Origin: JADLDB01 sp040755835
Lineage (GTDB): Bacteria > Myxococcota > Myxococcia > Myxococcales > Myxococcaceae
Length of the DNA stretch: 64,000 bases
NCBI GenBank assembly: GCA_040755835.1
Contig: JBFMAB010000028.1
Coordinates: 1 to 64,000, forward strand
Reading direction: 5' to 3'
Shown here in pieces: positions 41,845 through 51,508 of the stretch. The notes under the pieces were generated by a model. It did not search any database, was not told where the DNA came from, and saw nothing but the letters and a program-made list of their open reading frames with translations. Numbering within the stretch: position 1 is the first letter of the stretch; each line of letters opens with the position of its first letter. The translations under genes and the position numbers were made by a program.

Positions 41845-43235
41845 CCGCTCACGGGGACCGTCGCGTGCAACACCTTGAGCTGGATGTTGATCTTCAGCGC
41901 GTCGCACCGGGCGTGGACGACCTCGGACAGGTTGTTGAAGAGCAGCGAGGAGTTCTCCTGCGTGTAGTACCCGCTGATGCTGCTGATGAGCGACAACAGG
42001 TCGCTGCACAGCCCGAGGTACAACAGCCGCTCCTGGCGCAGCGTCGGGTCGGAGACGCCCAGCACGTCCTTGTTCGACTGCAGCATGCTGACGACGCTGA
42101 CCAGCGAGTTGAGCTCGTGGAACGGTCGTCGGTATGCCATGACGTCCAGGCCCAGCAGCGCGAGGAAGGCGAGCCCGATGTTGAGGAGGATGGAGAGGAA
42201 CGCGTCCACGCCCTGGAACAGCTCGCTCGCCTCGCCGGTCGTCAGCTCGACGGTGCGCTCGGCCAGCGAGTCGGGGTGCGCGTCGAGCACGTGCGCGGCC
42301 TGAGCCAACAGCCGCGGCGTCAGACCCTTTCGCGCGACGAGGAAAGTGGACACGCCGTAGGTCTGCACGGGCTCGAGCGGCAGCGGCGGATCGGCCCGCA
42401 GGTACCCGCGCGGCAGCTCGACGACGCGGAGGTAGTCGAAGCGGCTCGCGCGCACGCCCAGCTTCGGCGAGACGAGGTGCAGGCCCTGGCGCTCGAGGCG
42501 CTCCACCGCGGCCAGCGCCTTCTCGTCGGCCGGGTCCTTCACCACGAAGACGGCGTCGACGTCGGCGGGCACCTGGTAGTCGCCGCCGGCCATCACCTGG
42601 CTCCACTCGTGGACGTACCTGACGCCGCTGGCGCCCCACGCGCCGAAGAAGGCTTGAGCCACCGAGTGGCTGCCTTCGCCCTGCACCGAGGTGAGCACCT
42701 TCTTCACCGAGGCGGGCCCGGCGACGCCGTCTCGCAGGAAGAAAAGCACCAGTTCGGGGCTGGGCGACTCGAGCCGCAGGAGGCCCGCGGGAATGGGAAT
42801 GCCGCCCTGGACGAAGGCGACGTCCACCGCGCCGCGGGCCACCGCCTCGGCGGCCTCCTTCGAGCCGAGCACGTTCACCAGCCTCACCTGCAGCCGTCGC
42901 TGCTGCGCGACGTTGTCGCGCAGGGCGATGGCGTCGCGCTCGGGCAACGCCAGCGTCAACTCGGAGACGTGGACGAACTGCCAGTACAGCCACCCAAGGA
43001 GTCCCAGGAGCGCCGCCGCGAGGAAGACGACGGGGAGGCGGTGGGGACTCCATGGGCGCTTCATGCCCGCGGTGACGCGCGCCGCCTTGCGCGCCGCCGC
43101 CTCGGTCAGCGCCGCCGCCGTCCTCAGGCCGTCGTGCGACGGCAGCTCCTTCGCCACGGTGGCTTCGAGCGCCACGGCCTGGTCGATGATCAGGTCGATG
43201 CGCACCTTCACGGCGTCGGTCGTGCCAGAGTTCAC
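41832..43235 (-). CDS. Membrane-anchored TAXI-like solute-binding protein
   Basis: 467 residues. There is a cytoplasmic N-terminal helix region and TM1 (about 66-86, PVVFLAAALLGLLGWLY). A periplasmic domain (about 90-335) resembles TAXI/NMT1 binding proteins (VNVLGSKEAAEAVARGAVDV, AFVQGGIPIP, RGYLRADPPLPLEPVQTYGV). TM2 (about 345-366) is followed by a C-terminal cytoplasmic helical part. No TRAP permease gene is near, so it may sense a ligand rather than import it. The start is the ATG at 43235. Confidence 0.75.
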   Translation of the reverse strand: MNSGTTDAVKVRIDLIIDQAVALEATVAKELPSHDGLRTAAALTEAAARKAARVTAGMKRPWSPHRLPVVFLAAALLGLLGWLYWQFVHVSELTLALPERDAIALRDNVAQQRRLQVRLVNVLGSKEAAEAVARGAVDVAFVQGGIPIPAGLLRLESPSPELVLFFLRDGVAGPASVKKVLTSVQGEGSHSVAQAFFGAWGASGVRYVHEWSQVMAGGDYQVPADVDAVFVVKDPADEKALAAVERLERQGLHLVSPKLGVRASRFDYLRVVELPRGYLRADPPLPLEPVQTYGVSTFLVARKGLTPRLLAQAAHVLDAHPDSLAERTVELTTGEASELFQGVDAFLSILLNIGLAFLALLGLDVMAYRRPFHELNSLVSVVSMLQSNKDVLGVSDPTLRQERLLYLGLCSDLLSLISSISGYYTQENSSLLFNNLSEVVHARCDALKINIQLKVLHATVPVSGQKV

Positions 43236-43368
43236 GGCAAGGACACCTTATGGCAGGGTCCGCCCGAAGGCGCGGGACAGTCGAGGCTCTCGGAGCGACT
43301 GGGGGTGCGCGGGATGGAGCAGGCGTGCTAGGCGTTCCCCCCCCGATTCCCACGCGAGGATTCCCTGA

Positions 43369-44589
43369 ATGCCCTGGTCGACCTTCAACGTTGCAGAATG
43401 GCTGCTGTTGGCCGTGTTCGCCTTCGGCATGTTCACGCACCTGTCGGGCTTCGTGGTGGCCACCTGGTTCAGCCGAAAGAAGCCGCCGAAGCTCCCGGAA
43501 GGAAGGCTGCCGGGCGTCACCGTCATCAAGACGTGCGTGGGTGTCGATGACGGGGAAGAAGAGCTGTTCGATGCGCTTTTTCGCCAGGACTACCCGGGCC
43601 CGCTGCAGCTGCTGTTTACGGTGCCCAACACCGAGTGCGCCGCCAACCCGGTCATCGACGCGTACATCGCGAAGTACCCCAACGTCGACGCACAGAAGGT
43701 GGTGTCCACCACCCGCCTGGCGGCCCACCGCAAGGTGGACGCGTTGTACGACGCGCACCGGCTGGTGAAGCACGAGCTGGTGGTGTGGTCGGACAACGAC
43801 GTGGTGACGACGACACACTACGTCTCGGACGTGGTGGCCAGCCTGCTTGAGCCCGGCGTGTCGATGGTCTCGAGCCCGCAGTTCGACATGGGAGTCGACA
43901 ACTTCGCGACGGCGACGAAGGCAGTCGCCAACAACGCCGACGTCGCGACGATGGTACCGTGGTACCTCCTGCTCTTCCGCCCGGTGCAGATGGTGGTGGG
44001 GCACCTCACCGCCTTCCACAAGAAGGACTTCGACGAGGTGTCTGACGAGCTCTGGCCGATGTTGCGCGTCGCTGTCGCCGACGACCAGGCCATCGGGTAC
44101 GTCTTCTCGAAGCACGGCAAGCGCATCGTCTTCCGAAACATCCACAACCCGGTGCTGTATCGGGGCAAGACCTGGGCGGCGATGGTGAACCAGAAGGAGC
44201 GGCACGCCATCTGCCAGCAGGCGGGCGTGGGCTCGCGGCTGGCGTACCTCATGTACATGTTCACCTACGCGCAGGTTCCCGCGACGCTGTGGCTGCTCAC
44301 GCACCTCTCGCAGCCGAGCGCGTGGCTCGTCTTCGTGGTGCCGGTGGTGACGCGCATGCTGCTCGGGCTGTACGTCGAGAAGCTCTTCCTCGGCACGATG
44401 AAGATGACGCTGAAGTGGTTCTGGACGATTCCCCTGTGGGACCTCGCCGCGGTGTACTTCGTGCTCCGGGCCGTGGTGACCCAGCGCATCGACTACCACG
44501 GCAAGTATTACGACATCGTCGACCGCTACTACATCAAGCCCGAGTCGGCCCGCGACCGCGCGACGTCGACGACGGTCGCGCGGCCCTGA
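43369..44589 (+). CDS. Membrane glycosyltransferase, GT21 (ceramide glucosyltransferase)-like
   Basis: 406 residues. A TM helix near 10-30 precedes the catalytic domain, which has TVIKTCVGVDDGEEELFDAL, the metal-site SDNDVVTTTHYVSDVV and VADDQAIGYVFSKHGK. At least two more TM helices and a conserved-looking TLKWFWTIPLWDLAAVYF follow. Order and motifs match GT21 ceramide glucosyltransferase/HpnI-type enzymes. The family (Q/R)xxRW motif reads QKERHA, lacking Trp. It may glycosylate a sphingolipid or hopanoid-type lipid. GAGGA lies 8 nt before the ATG. Confidence 0.82.
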   Translation: MPWSTFNVAEWLLLAVFAFGMFTHLSGFVVATWFSRKKPPKLPEGRLPGVTVIKTCVGVDDGEEELFDALFRQDYPGPLQLLFTVPNTECAANPVIDAYIAKYPNVDAQKVVSTTRLAAHRKVDALYDAHRLVKHELVVWSDNDVVTTTHYVSDVVASLLEPGVSMVSSPQFDMGVDNFATATKAVANNADVATMVPWYLLLFRPVQMVVGHLTAFHKKDFDEVSDELWPMLRVAVADDQAIGYVFSKHGKRIVFRNIHNPVLYRGKTWAAMVNQKERHAICQQAGVGSRLAYLMYMFTYAQVPATLWLLTHLSQPSAWLVFVVPVVTRMLLGLYVEKLFLGTMKMTLKWFWTIPLWDLAAVYFVLRAVVTQRIDYHGKYYDIVDRYYIKPESARDRATSTTVARP

Positions 44590-44623
44590 CACGACTTGCG
44601 CTGAGCTGTTCGCGCGGACTCTC

Positions 44624-45811
44624 ATGGGGTCCATGCGTCGTGCCTGCCGCCGCTTCCTCGCGCTCGCGGTCGTGTCCTGCCTCGTGGCCTGCAGCGGCTC
44701 CGCGTCCGACACGGACGCGGGCAGCACGACGGGTGGCGGAACCGGCGGCGGCGCAATGGGCGGCGGCGCGGGCGGCGGCGCGGGCGGAGGCACCGGGGGA
44801 GGCACCGGGGGAGGCACCGGGGGAGGCACCGGCGGCGGCGCGGGCGGCGGCGCGATGGGCGGCGGCGCGGGCGGCGGCACCAGCCGTTCGGGGCTCTTCA
44901 GCAAGCCGCACGCCTGGAACAAGGACGTGTCGACGTTCCCGGTCTCCCCTCGGTCGGCGGCGATCATCAGCTGGCTGGGCAGCAACGGCGGCTGGGGCAA
45001 CGGCAACAAGCTGCAGACGGACTTCTCACTCATCGTGCTGCGCGCGAACGCCTCGACGCCGCGGCGCACCATCACCGCCGCGCCCGACTACTGCTACACG
45101 AACAGCCCCGACTGCGACCCGCTGCCCATGCAGATGCCGATCCCCGCCAACGGCAACACCGAGGGCAGCACCGATTACACCTGCGACACGAGCGCCAACG
45201 ACTGCCACGTGCTGGTCGTCGCGGAGGACGAGCGCAAGCTGTACGAGCTGTACCTCGCGACGGGCGACGCCTCGTCCTTCAGCGCCTACGGCGCGTTCGT
45301 GTGGGACCTCGACAAGCAGTACCCCGACACGCTGCGCGGCGACCAGTGCACGTCGGCTGACGCGGCGGGCCTGCCCATCGCGGCGCTGACGCCGACGGCC
45401 GACGAGGCGGCGACCGGCACCATCCCGCACGCGCTGCGCTTCATCCTCCCCAACAACCGCATGAAGCGGCAGGTGTACGTGCGGCCTGCGACGCACGCCG
45501 GCGGGCCGTCCGCCACCGCCGCCGACGCGCCGCCGTACGGCGTGCGCTTCCGCCTCAAGGCCGACTTCGACGAGACGCCCTACAACGCCGGCGAGCGCGT
45601 GGTGCTCAAGGCGCTCAAGACGTACGGGATGATCCTCTCCGACGGCGGCAACATCGCGCTCACCTTCTCCGACGACCGGCTGGACACGGCGAAGTGGGCG
45701 ACGCTGGGCGTGACGCCGCAGTCGTTCAACTCCATCCCCGTGAGTGCCTTCGAGGTGGTGGACCTGGGTCCGGAGATCGCCCTCACGTACGACTGCGTGC
45801 GCAACCCCTGA
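44624..45811 (+). CDS. Lipoprotein with Gly-rich linker
   Basis: 395 residues; a second ATG at 44633 is equally possible. The signal peptide ends ALAVVSCLVAC (lipobox LVAC). A linker of ~60 Gly/Thr/Ala residues (GGGTGGGTGGG) is encoded partly by four 12-bp repeats. The body (~290 residues) has WNKDVSTFPVSPRSAAIISW, Cys pairs (DYCYTNSPDC, TCDTSANDC) and GVRFRLKADFDETPYNAGER. It looks like a secreted beta-rich domain without an evident catalytic motif. Function unknown. It follows the glycosyltransferase on the same strand by 34 bp. Confidence 0.75.
   Translation: MGSMRRACRRFLALAVVSCLVACSGSASDTDAGSTTGGGTGGGAMGGGAGGGAGGGTGGGTGGGTGGGTGGGAGGGAMGGGAGGGTSRSGLFSKPHAWNKDVSTFPVSPRSAAIISWLGSNGGWGNGNKLQTDFSLIVLRANASTPRRTITAAPDYCYTNSPDCDPLPMQMPIPANGNTEGSTDYTCDTSANDCHVLVVAEDERKLYELYLATGDASSFSAYGAFVWDLDKQYPDTLRGDQCTSADAAGLPIAALTPTADEAATGTIPHALRFILPNNRMKRQVYVRPATHAGGPSATAADAPPYGVRFRLKADFDETPYNAGERVVLKALKTYGMILSDGGNIALTFSDDRLDTAKWATLGVTPQSFNSIPVSAFEVVDLGPEIALTYDCVRNP
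44786..44833 (+). repeat. Four 12-bp tandem repeats in a lipoprotein linker
   Basis: GGAGGCACCGGG occurs three times and once more as GGAGGCACCGGC. It encodes GGTG units, so copy-number changes would keep the frame and alter linker length. Confidence 0.85.
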
Positions 45812-45983
45812 CGCGCGTCGAGCGAGTCATCATCCAGCGGCCCCGGACGCGGCGACGGTGATGTCCAGCGTCCGCGCGGCGTACTCACCCTGGCCCCTCC
45901 GCCTGAAGCCTGCGCGCGCGGCCGTCGCGTGGACTCGGCCGACCGGGGAGGCGCGACCTCGCGCGAAAGCGCCCGAGCGCAAC

Positions 45984-46589
45984 TCACGCCCGGCGGCGCG
46001 CCCACACGTGCAGCCCCGCCGCTACCGCCGCGGCGACGCCGGCCGCCAGCCATGCGCGCAGCGCCGCTTCGCCCGCGTCGGCGCCGCCGCCCACGACGCG
46101 AAGCAGCACGCCCAGCACCACCAGGGTCGCCGCCGTCGTCGCCGCGAGCCGGAGGCCCATCGCCGGCCGGGTCCGCGCGGGCCACAGCACCACCGCCAGG
46201 TTCACCAGCAGCACGCCGACGAGGCTCGCCGGCAGGTACGCGTACGCGAAGTCGCTGGCCGCCTCCGTCGGCAGGTAGTTCGACAACCGCGGCGGCGCCA
46301 ACGTCACCATCCACGCCGCCACGGCGGACGCGGTCAGCCCGTCGTCGACGGCGTCCTTCACCGAGCCGCCGGCCGCGAGCGCGCGAATCGTCAGCATCGC
46401 CCACAGCACCGCGCCGATGAAGGCGCAGCCGACCAGGTCGACGAGGCCGCCGCGGCCCGCCTCGGTGAAGGCGCCGTGCGACCGGAAGGACACGTGCACC
46501 GCGCCCAGCAGAAGCCCGAGCCCCAGCAGCTCGAGGCCCGTCCTCGTCTCGGGCCGCAGCTGCGACCCGGGCGCCTCGGGCTCCGCCAC
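45984..46589 (-). CDS. Polytopic membrane protein coupled to the aminotransferase gene
   Basis: 201 residues from a GTG at 46589, which lies 2 nt after the stop of the aminotransferase gene, so it is co-transcribed and probably coupled. Five to six hydrophobic helices are visible (LELLGLGLLLGAVHVSF, GGLVDLVGCAFIGAVLWAML, LAYLPASLVGVLLVNLAVVL-type, ATTAATLVVLGVLL, AWLAAGVAAAVAAGLHVW). It may serve the catabolic operon or be a hitchhiker. No transporter family recognised. Confidence 0.7.
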   Translation of the reverse strand: MAEPEAPGSQLRPETRTGLELLGLGLLLGAVHVSFRSHGAFTEAGRGGLVDLVGCAFIGAVLWAMLTIRALAAGGSVKDAVDDGLTASAVAAWMVTLAPPRLSNYLPTEAASDFAYAYLPASLVGVLLVNLAVVLWPARTRPAMGLRLAATTAATLVVLGVLLRVVGGGADAGEAALRAWLAAGVAAAVAAGLHVWARRRA

Positions 46590-46591
46590 CG

Positions 46592-47956
46592 CTACCCCTC
46601 GAAGGCGGCGTCGGTGATGTCGAGGCCCCGGTCGATGATTTCGAAGCCTTCCTTGAGCTGCGCCTCGGTGATGCACAGCGGGGGATTCGTCGTGAAGCTG
46701 GACCAGCGCAGGAAGGTGAAGAGGCCGTTCTCGCGGAAGAAGCCCGCCAGCTTCGTCATCGCCGGGTGCGTCCCGTTGTACGGCGCCAGAAGTTCGCCCT
46801 TCGAGTTCTTCTGGATGTCGAACATCCCGAACAGGCCGATGTTGCGGGCCTCCTTCACGCTCTTGTGCTTCTTCGTGAGGCGATCCATTTCGCTGCGCAT
46901 CACCTCGCCCATCTTCCGCGCGTTCTCGACCAGCTTCTCGTCGACGGTGACGCGCAGGACGGCCTCGGCGGTGGCGAGGCCCACCGGGTGCGAGTTGTAC
47001 GTCAACCCGCCGGGGTACACGTTCTTCTGGAAGTGGTCGTGAATGGCCTTCGACACGCCGACGGCGCCGAGCGGGAAGTACGAGCTCGTCAGTCCCTTCG
47101 CCATCGTCACCAGGTCCGGCACCACGTCGAAGTGCTCGTAGGCCATCATCTTCCCGGTGCGGCCGATGCCGGCCATCACCTCGTCGCACACCAGGAGAAT
47201 GCCGTACTTGTCGAGCAGCGCCCGGAGGCCCTGGAACCAGCCCTTCGGCGGCACCAGCACGCCGTTGGTGCCCGTCACCGTCTCCACCACCATCGCGGCG
47301 ATGGTGTGCGGCCCCTCGTACTTGATGGTCTCCTCGAGGTACGTGAGGTGATTTCGGGTGCGCTCTTCCTCGGTCGCGCCGAAGGAATAGTCGTACGGCG
47401 TCGGGTCCATCACGTGGATGATGCCGGGCGTGCCGGGCTCGGAAGGCCAGCGCCGCGGGTCGCCGGTCATCTGCATCGTGAGGTTGGTGCCGCCATGGTA
47501 GCTCCGGTAGCGGACGAGGATCTTCTGCCGCCCGGTGTACAGGCGCGCCATCTTCACCGCGTTCTCGTTCGCCTCGGCGCCGCCCAGCGTGAAGAAGAAG
47601 CTCTGCATGCCGGGGATGAGCTCGTGCATCAGCTTGCCGAGGCGCGCGCGCACCTGCGTGGCCGTCTGCGGGTACACGAAGACGAGCTCGTCGAGCTGCC
47701 GCTTCATCGCCGCGATGACGCGCGGGTGGTTGTGGCCGACCAGCACGCTCATCAGCTGCGCGTTGAAGTCGATGATCCTCTGCCCTTCGGGCGACCACAG
47801 GTAGACGCCGTCGGCGCGCGCGATGGGCAACGGGTTGACCGCGTTTCCGGCCGTCCACGTGTAGAGCGTGTGCTGCTTGCAGAGGTCGACCATCTGCTGC
47901 GTCGGCATCGGCTCGGCCGCGAACTCGTTGGGGTAGCCCAGGTACTGGCTGGTCAT
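46592..47956 (-). CDS. Class III aminotransferase, probably beta-alanine/beta-aminoisobutyrate
   Basis: 454 residues. The ATG at 47956 has an AGGAG 8 nt upstream; the frame extends 25 residues further without a binding site. PLP features: TLGGAEANENAVKMARLYTG, YRSYHGGT, LLVCDEVMAGIGRTG (Asp) and TMAKGLTSSYFPLGA (Schiff-base Lys). In this locus the amino donor should be beta-alanine or beta-aminoisobutyrate made from uracil or thymine, giving malonate semialdehyde or methylmalonate semialdehyde for the next enzyme. Substrate inferred from neighbours. Confidence 0.88.
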   Translation of the reverse strand: MTSQYLGYPNEFAAEPMPTQQMVDLCKQHTLYTWTAGNAVNPLPIARADGVYLWSPEGQRIIDFNAQLMSVLVGHNHPRVIAAMKRQLDELVFVYPQTATQVRARLGKLMHELIPGMQSFFFTLGGAEANENAVKMARLYTGRQKILVRYRSYHGGTNLTMQMTGDPRRWPSEPGTPGIIHVMDPTPYDYSFGATEEERTRNHLTYLEETIKYEGPHTIAAMVVETVTGTNGVLVPPKGWFQGLRALLDKYGILLVCDEVMAGIGRTGKMMAYEHFDVVPDLVTMAKGLTSSYFPLGAVGVSKAIHDHFQKNVYPGGLTYNSHPVGLATAEAVLRVTVDEKLVENARKMGEVMRSEMDRLTKKHKSVKEARNIGLFGMFDIQKNSKGELLAPYNGTHPAMTKLAGFFRENGLFTFLRWSSFTTNPPLCITEAQLKEGFEIIDRGLDITDAAFEG

Positions 47957-48047
47957 GGCGGTGACTCCTGCGACTCGAAGAAGGAGAAGCCCGCTCACCA
48001 TGCGCGGCGAGCGGGCGGGAGCGAAGCACAAAAGCGCGCGACGCGCG

Positions 48048-49553
48048 TCAGCTCATCCAGCTCGCGTCCGAGGAGGTCGCCCACTTCTCGGTGACCTTCT
48101 TCGGCCGGCCCCAGAAGCGGAAGCCGTCCCAGCCGGTGATGTCGCCGTGGCCGAACTTCGACGAGTTGAAGCCGCCGAAGCTGAACGGCTCGCGCGGCAC
48201 CGGCACGCCGATGTTCACACCCACCATGCCCGCCTCGAGGCGCTCGACGGCGGTGCGCGCCACGATGCCGCGCGTGGTGAAGATGGCCGCGCCGTTGGCG
48301 TACAGGCTCCGGTGCTGGAGGTTGATGGCCTCGTCGAGCGTGCTCACGTGGACGATGGACAGCACCGGCCCGAAGATCTCCTCGCAGCCCGCCGGCATGT
48401 CGATGGTGACGTCGTCCAGCACGGTGGCGCCCACCCAGTAGCCGTCGTCGCCCTTCACGTGCTGCCCGCGGCCGTCGACGAGCACCTTTGCGCCCGCCTT
48501 CTCGGCGCCGGCGATGTACGCCTCGATGCGCTCCTTCGACGCCTTCGTGATGATGCTGCCCATGTCTTCGCCGAGGCGCAGCTTCCGGGCGTTGGCGGCG
48601 ATCTTCTCGATGATGTGCTGCACGTCACCGACGGCCACCATCAGCGACGACGCCATGCAGCGCTGGCCGGCGCAGCCGAAGGACGAGGCGACGATGTTCG
48701 ACGCGGTCAGTTCGGGGTCGGCGTCGGGCACCACGATGACGTGATTCTTGGCGCTCCCCAGGCACAGCATGCGCTTGCCCACTTGCGCGCCGCGCGCGTA
48801 CAGAATCTTCGCGACCTTCGTCGAGCCGACGAAGCCGACGGCCTTGATGTCCGGGTGGTCGACGATGGCCTCGACGCACTCGCGCTGGCCGTTGACGACG
48901 CTGAACAGCCCGTCCGGTAGACCCGCCTCCTGGAGCAGCTGCGCCAGCTTCATCGCGCCGTAGGGCACCACCTCGGACGGCTTGAGGATGAAGGCGTTCC
49001 CCGCCATCAGCGCGTTGGGAATCATCCACAGCGGGACCATCACCGGAAAGTTGAACGGCACGATGCCCGCGACCACGCCCAAAGGCTCGTAGGTGACGCG
49101 GCAGTTCACCCCCCGCGACACGTCGAGCTGCCCGCCGTCGGCCATCATGTGGAGGCTCGCCGCGTACTCGACGCACTCGATGCCCTTCTCCACGTCGCCC
49201 TTGCCCTCGGCGTACGTCTTGCCGTTCTCGTGGCTGACCAGCCAGCACAGCTCGTCGAGGTCGCGCTCCATGAGCTGCTTCAAGCGGTACAGCACCTGGG
49301 CGCGCTCGCGCATCGGCGTGGCGCGCCACGCGGGGAAGGCCTTCTTGCCGGCCTCCACCGCCGCCTCGACGTCCTTCGCCGTCGACAGCGTCACCTTGCC
49401 CATCACCTTGCCGTGGCGCGGGTTCTCGATGTCCAGCCAGTTGCCGGTGGCGCCTTCGCGCCACTGCCCGCCCACCCAGTTCTTCACGTCGACGTACGGA
49501 GTGAAGGCGTAGCTCTTGGCGGGAAACGTCGGGGGGTGGGCGATCTTCTGCAT
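48048..49553 (-). CDS. mmsA: CoA-acylating methylmalonate/malonate-semialdehyde dehydrogenase
   Basis: 501 residues; ATG 49553 with GGAG 7 nt upstream. Motifs: VPFNFPVMVPLWMIPNALMA, GNAFILKPSE, FVGSTKVAK, and the catalytic Cys in SSFGCAGQRCMASS, all typical of MmsA. It oxidises (methyl)malonate semialdehyde with NAD+ and CoA to acetyl- or propionyl-CoA and CO2. Here it completes uracil/thymine breakdown after the aminotransferase. 91 bp separates it from the aminotransferase gene. Confidence 0.93.
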   Translation of the reverse strand: MQKIAHPPTFPAKSYAFTPYVDVKNWVGGQWREGATGNWLDIENPRHGKVMGKVTLSTAKDVEAAVEAGKKAFPAWRATPMRERAQVLYRLKQLMERDLDELCWLVSHENGKTYAEGKGDVEKGIECVEYAASLHMMADGGQLDVSRGVNCRVTYEPLGVVAGIVPFNFPVMVPLWMIPNALMAGNAFILKPSEVVPYGAMKLAQLLQEAGLPDGLFSVVNGQRECVEAIVDHPDIKAVGFVGSTKVAKILYARGAQVGKRMLCLGSAKNHVIVVPDADPELTASNIVASSFGCAGQRCMASSLMVAVGDVQHIIEKIAANARKLRLGEDMGSIITKASKERIEAYIAGAEKAGAKVLVDGRGQHVKGDDGYWVGATVLDDVTIDMPAGCEEIFGPVLSIVHVSTLDEAINLQHRSLYANGAAIFTTRGIVARTAVERLEAGMVGVNIGVPVPREPFSFGGFNSSKFGHGDITGWDGFRFWGRPKKVTEKWATSSDASWMS

Positions 49554-49964
49554 GGCGTGGCTCCGGTGCGCCTCGACGTGTCGAGGGAAGAGCCGCCTCA
49601 TACCCACTTCGCGGGAGGGAATCGAGGCCCGCCCAACCCGGGGCCCGGGGAAGCTTCTGCTCCACCCGGCAGCCGGAGGCCGCCGTCGAGGCCATCGACC
49701 GAAGGTGGCAACTCGCAGCGGCAGCTCTGCTCGATCCGTCGAGCGCGGGCCGGTCGTCGTTGTGGCGGACGTTCGCGTCGATGAGGTCGCCTCCGCGACG
49801 GATCACGTCACACAGGAGACCAGGAGCCTCGTGGACCCGCCGCCGGTGGTGCGCACGCCCGCGGCGCCCCCGAGCCTCGCCGCGCCGTTCCACCGTCCGG
49901 CCCCGTCACGCCGCTGCGCCCCTGGGCACCGCGCCGGACGGATGGGACACCTCGCGCCTCGTCG
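49554..49964. other. Intergenic stretch without a supported gene
   Basis: About 410 bp between mmsA and the transporter gene, both on the minus strand. Frames crossing it lack start sites, third-position bias and family resemblance. It should contain the mmsA promoter, but I cannot point to convincing -35/-10 or sigma54 elements. Confidence 0.5.
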
Positions 49965-51446
49965 TCAGCGCGACGTCGGCTGCGCGGGCGGCATCAGCTT
50001 CATGAGCGCCAGGTACACCACCGCCGCGACGCCGAAGCCGACGAACCACGCCGACTGGTAGATGGAGTCGACCCACGTCTTCTCCAGCGTCGGCTGGCTG
50101 ATGCGCAAGAGCGCCTTCACGAAGCCCGGCACGTTCGGCACGACGCCCAGCACCAGCGCGATGAGCGCCGCCGGGTTGAAGCCCGACGCGTAGCGGTAGC
50201 GGCCCTGCGCGCGGTACAAGTCGCCCGCGTCGAGCTCCATCTTCCGCACGACGAAGTAGTCGACGATGAGGATGCCGACGATGGGCCCCAGCAGCGCCGA
50301 GTACCCGATGAGCCACGTGTACGTGTAGCTCTCGGCCGACGACAAGAGCTTCCACGGCATCATGCAGACGCCGATGACGGCGGTGATCAGGCCGCCGGTG
50401 CGGAAGGAGATCTTCGACGGGTTCAGGTTGGCGATGTTGTTCGCCGGCCCGACGACGTTCGCCGCGATGTTGGTGGACAGCGTCGCGACCGCGAGCGCGA
50501 AGGTCGCCACGCCGATGACGAAGGGCGAGCCGAAGCGCGCCGCGAGGTCCGTCGGGTTCCACAGCGCCTTGCCGAAGACGATGAGCGTCGCCCCGGTGAC
50601 GGCGACACCGATGAAGGCGAACAGCGCCATGGTGCCCGGCAGGCCCAGCGCCTGCCCGACGATCTGATCGCGCTGGCTCTTCGCGTAGCGCGTGAAGTCG
50701 GGGATGTTGATGGCCACCGTCGCCCAGAAGCCCACCATGGCCGTGAGGTTCGGCCAGAAGAGCGACCAGAAGGGCCTCGGCTCCACCGGGTTGGTGGCGG
50801 CCAGCATGGCGCCCAGACCGTCCGTTTTCGTGATGCCCCACACCAGCAGGCCCACGCCCATCGCGATGAGGAACGGCGCCGCCCACGTCTCGAGGAACTT
50901 GATGGACTCGGTGCCGCGCACGATGAAGTAGACGTTGATGGCCCAGAAGAGGCCGAAGCCGACGAAGTGGCCGACGCCGATGGTCTCGCTGGGCGTCCCA
51001 CCGGTCATCGCCGTCCACAGGGCGTAGAGCGACACGCCGCCCAGCCACGTCTGGATGCCGAACCACCCGCAGGCGACGATGGCGCGGAGCATCGCGGGCA
51101 CGTGCGCGCCGAAGACGCCGAAGGCCGCGCGCGCGAACACCGGCGCGGGGATGCCGTACTTCGTCCCGGCGTGCGCGTTCAGGACGATGGGTACCAGCAC
51201 GATGCAGTTGCCCAACAACACCAACAGGCACGCCTGCCACCAGTTGAGCCCCTGCCCCACCATGCCGGCGGCGATCGCGTAGCTCGGCACGCAGACGACC
51301 ATGCCGACCCAGAGCGCGGCGAAGTGCCACTGGTTCCAGGTGCGGCCGGCCTGCGGCACCGGCGCGAGGTCCTTGTTGAAGAGCGACGGGTCGCTCCCTT
51401 CGATGGGGGCAGCTTCGGCGGGGGCGTGCATGGAACCGCTTCCCAT
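49965..51446 (-). CDS. NCS1-family nucleobase:cation symporter
   Basis: 493 residues with about 12 membrane helices. NKDLAPVPQAGRTWNQWHFA at the start, WVGMVVCVPSY, GIPAPVFARAAFGVFGAHVP and NFTRY-like DFTRYAKS are classic for NCS1 transporters of uracil, thymine, allantoin or hydantoins. The locus makes a pyrimidine base or a dihydropyrimidine the likely substrate. ATG 51446 or 51431 may be used; GGAAG lies 7 nt before the second. Confidence 0.9.
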   Translation of the reverse strand: MGSGSMHAPAEAAPIEGSDPSLFNKDLAPVPQAGRTWNQWHFAALWVGMVVCVPSYAIAAGMVGQGLNWWQACLLVLLGNCIVLVPIVLNAHAGTKYGIPAPVFARAAFGVFGAHVPAMLRAIVACGWFGIQTWLGGVSLYALWTAMTGGTPSETIGVGHFVGFGLFWAINVYFIVRGTESIKFLETWAAPFLIAMGVGLLVWGITKTDGLGAMLAATNPVEPRPFWSLFWPNLTAMVGFWATVAINIPDFTRYAKSQRDQIVGQALGLPGTMALFAFIGVAVTGATLIVFGKALWNPTDLAARFGSPFVIGVATFALAVATLSTNIAANVVGPANNIANLNPSKISFRTGGLITAVIGVCMMPWKLLSSAESYTYTWLIGYSALLGPIVGILIVDYFVVRKMELDAGDLYRAQGRYRYASGFNPAALIALVLGVVPNVPGFVKALLRISQPTLEKTWVDSIYQSAWFVGFGVAAVVYLALMKLMPPAQPTSR

Positions 51447-51508
51447 AGCAGACGACGGGGCCCTTCAGCGAGGCGGGCCCCGTCCCCGCGCGCGCCTCAG
51501 TCAGTCAG

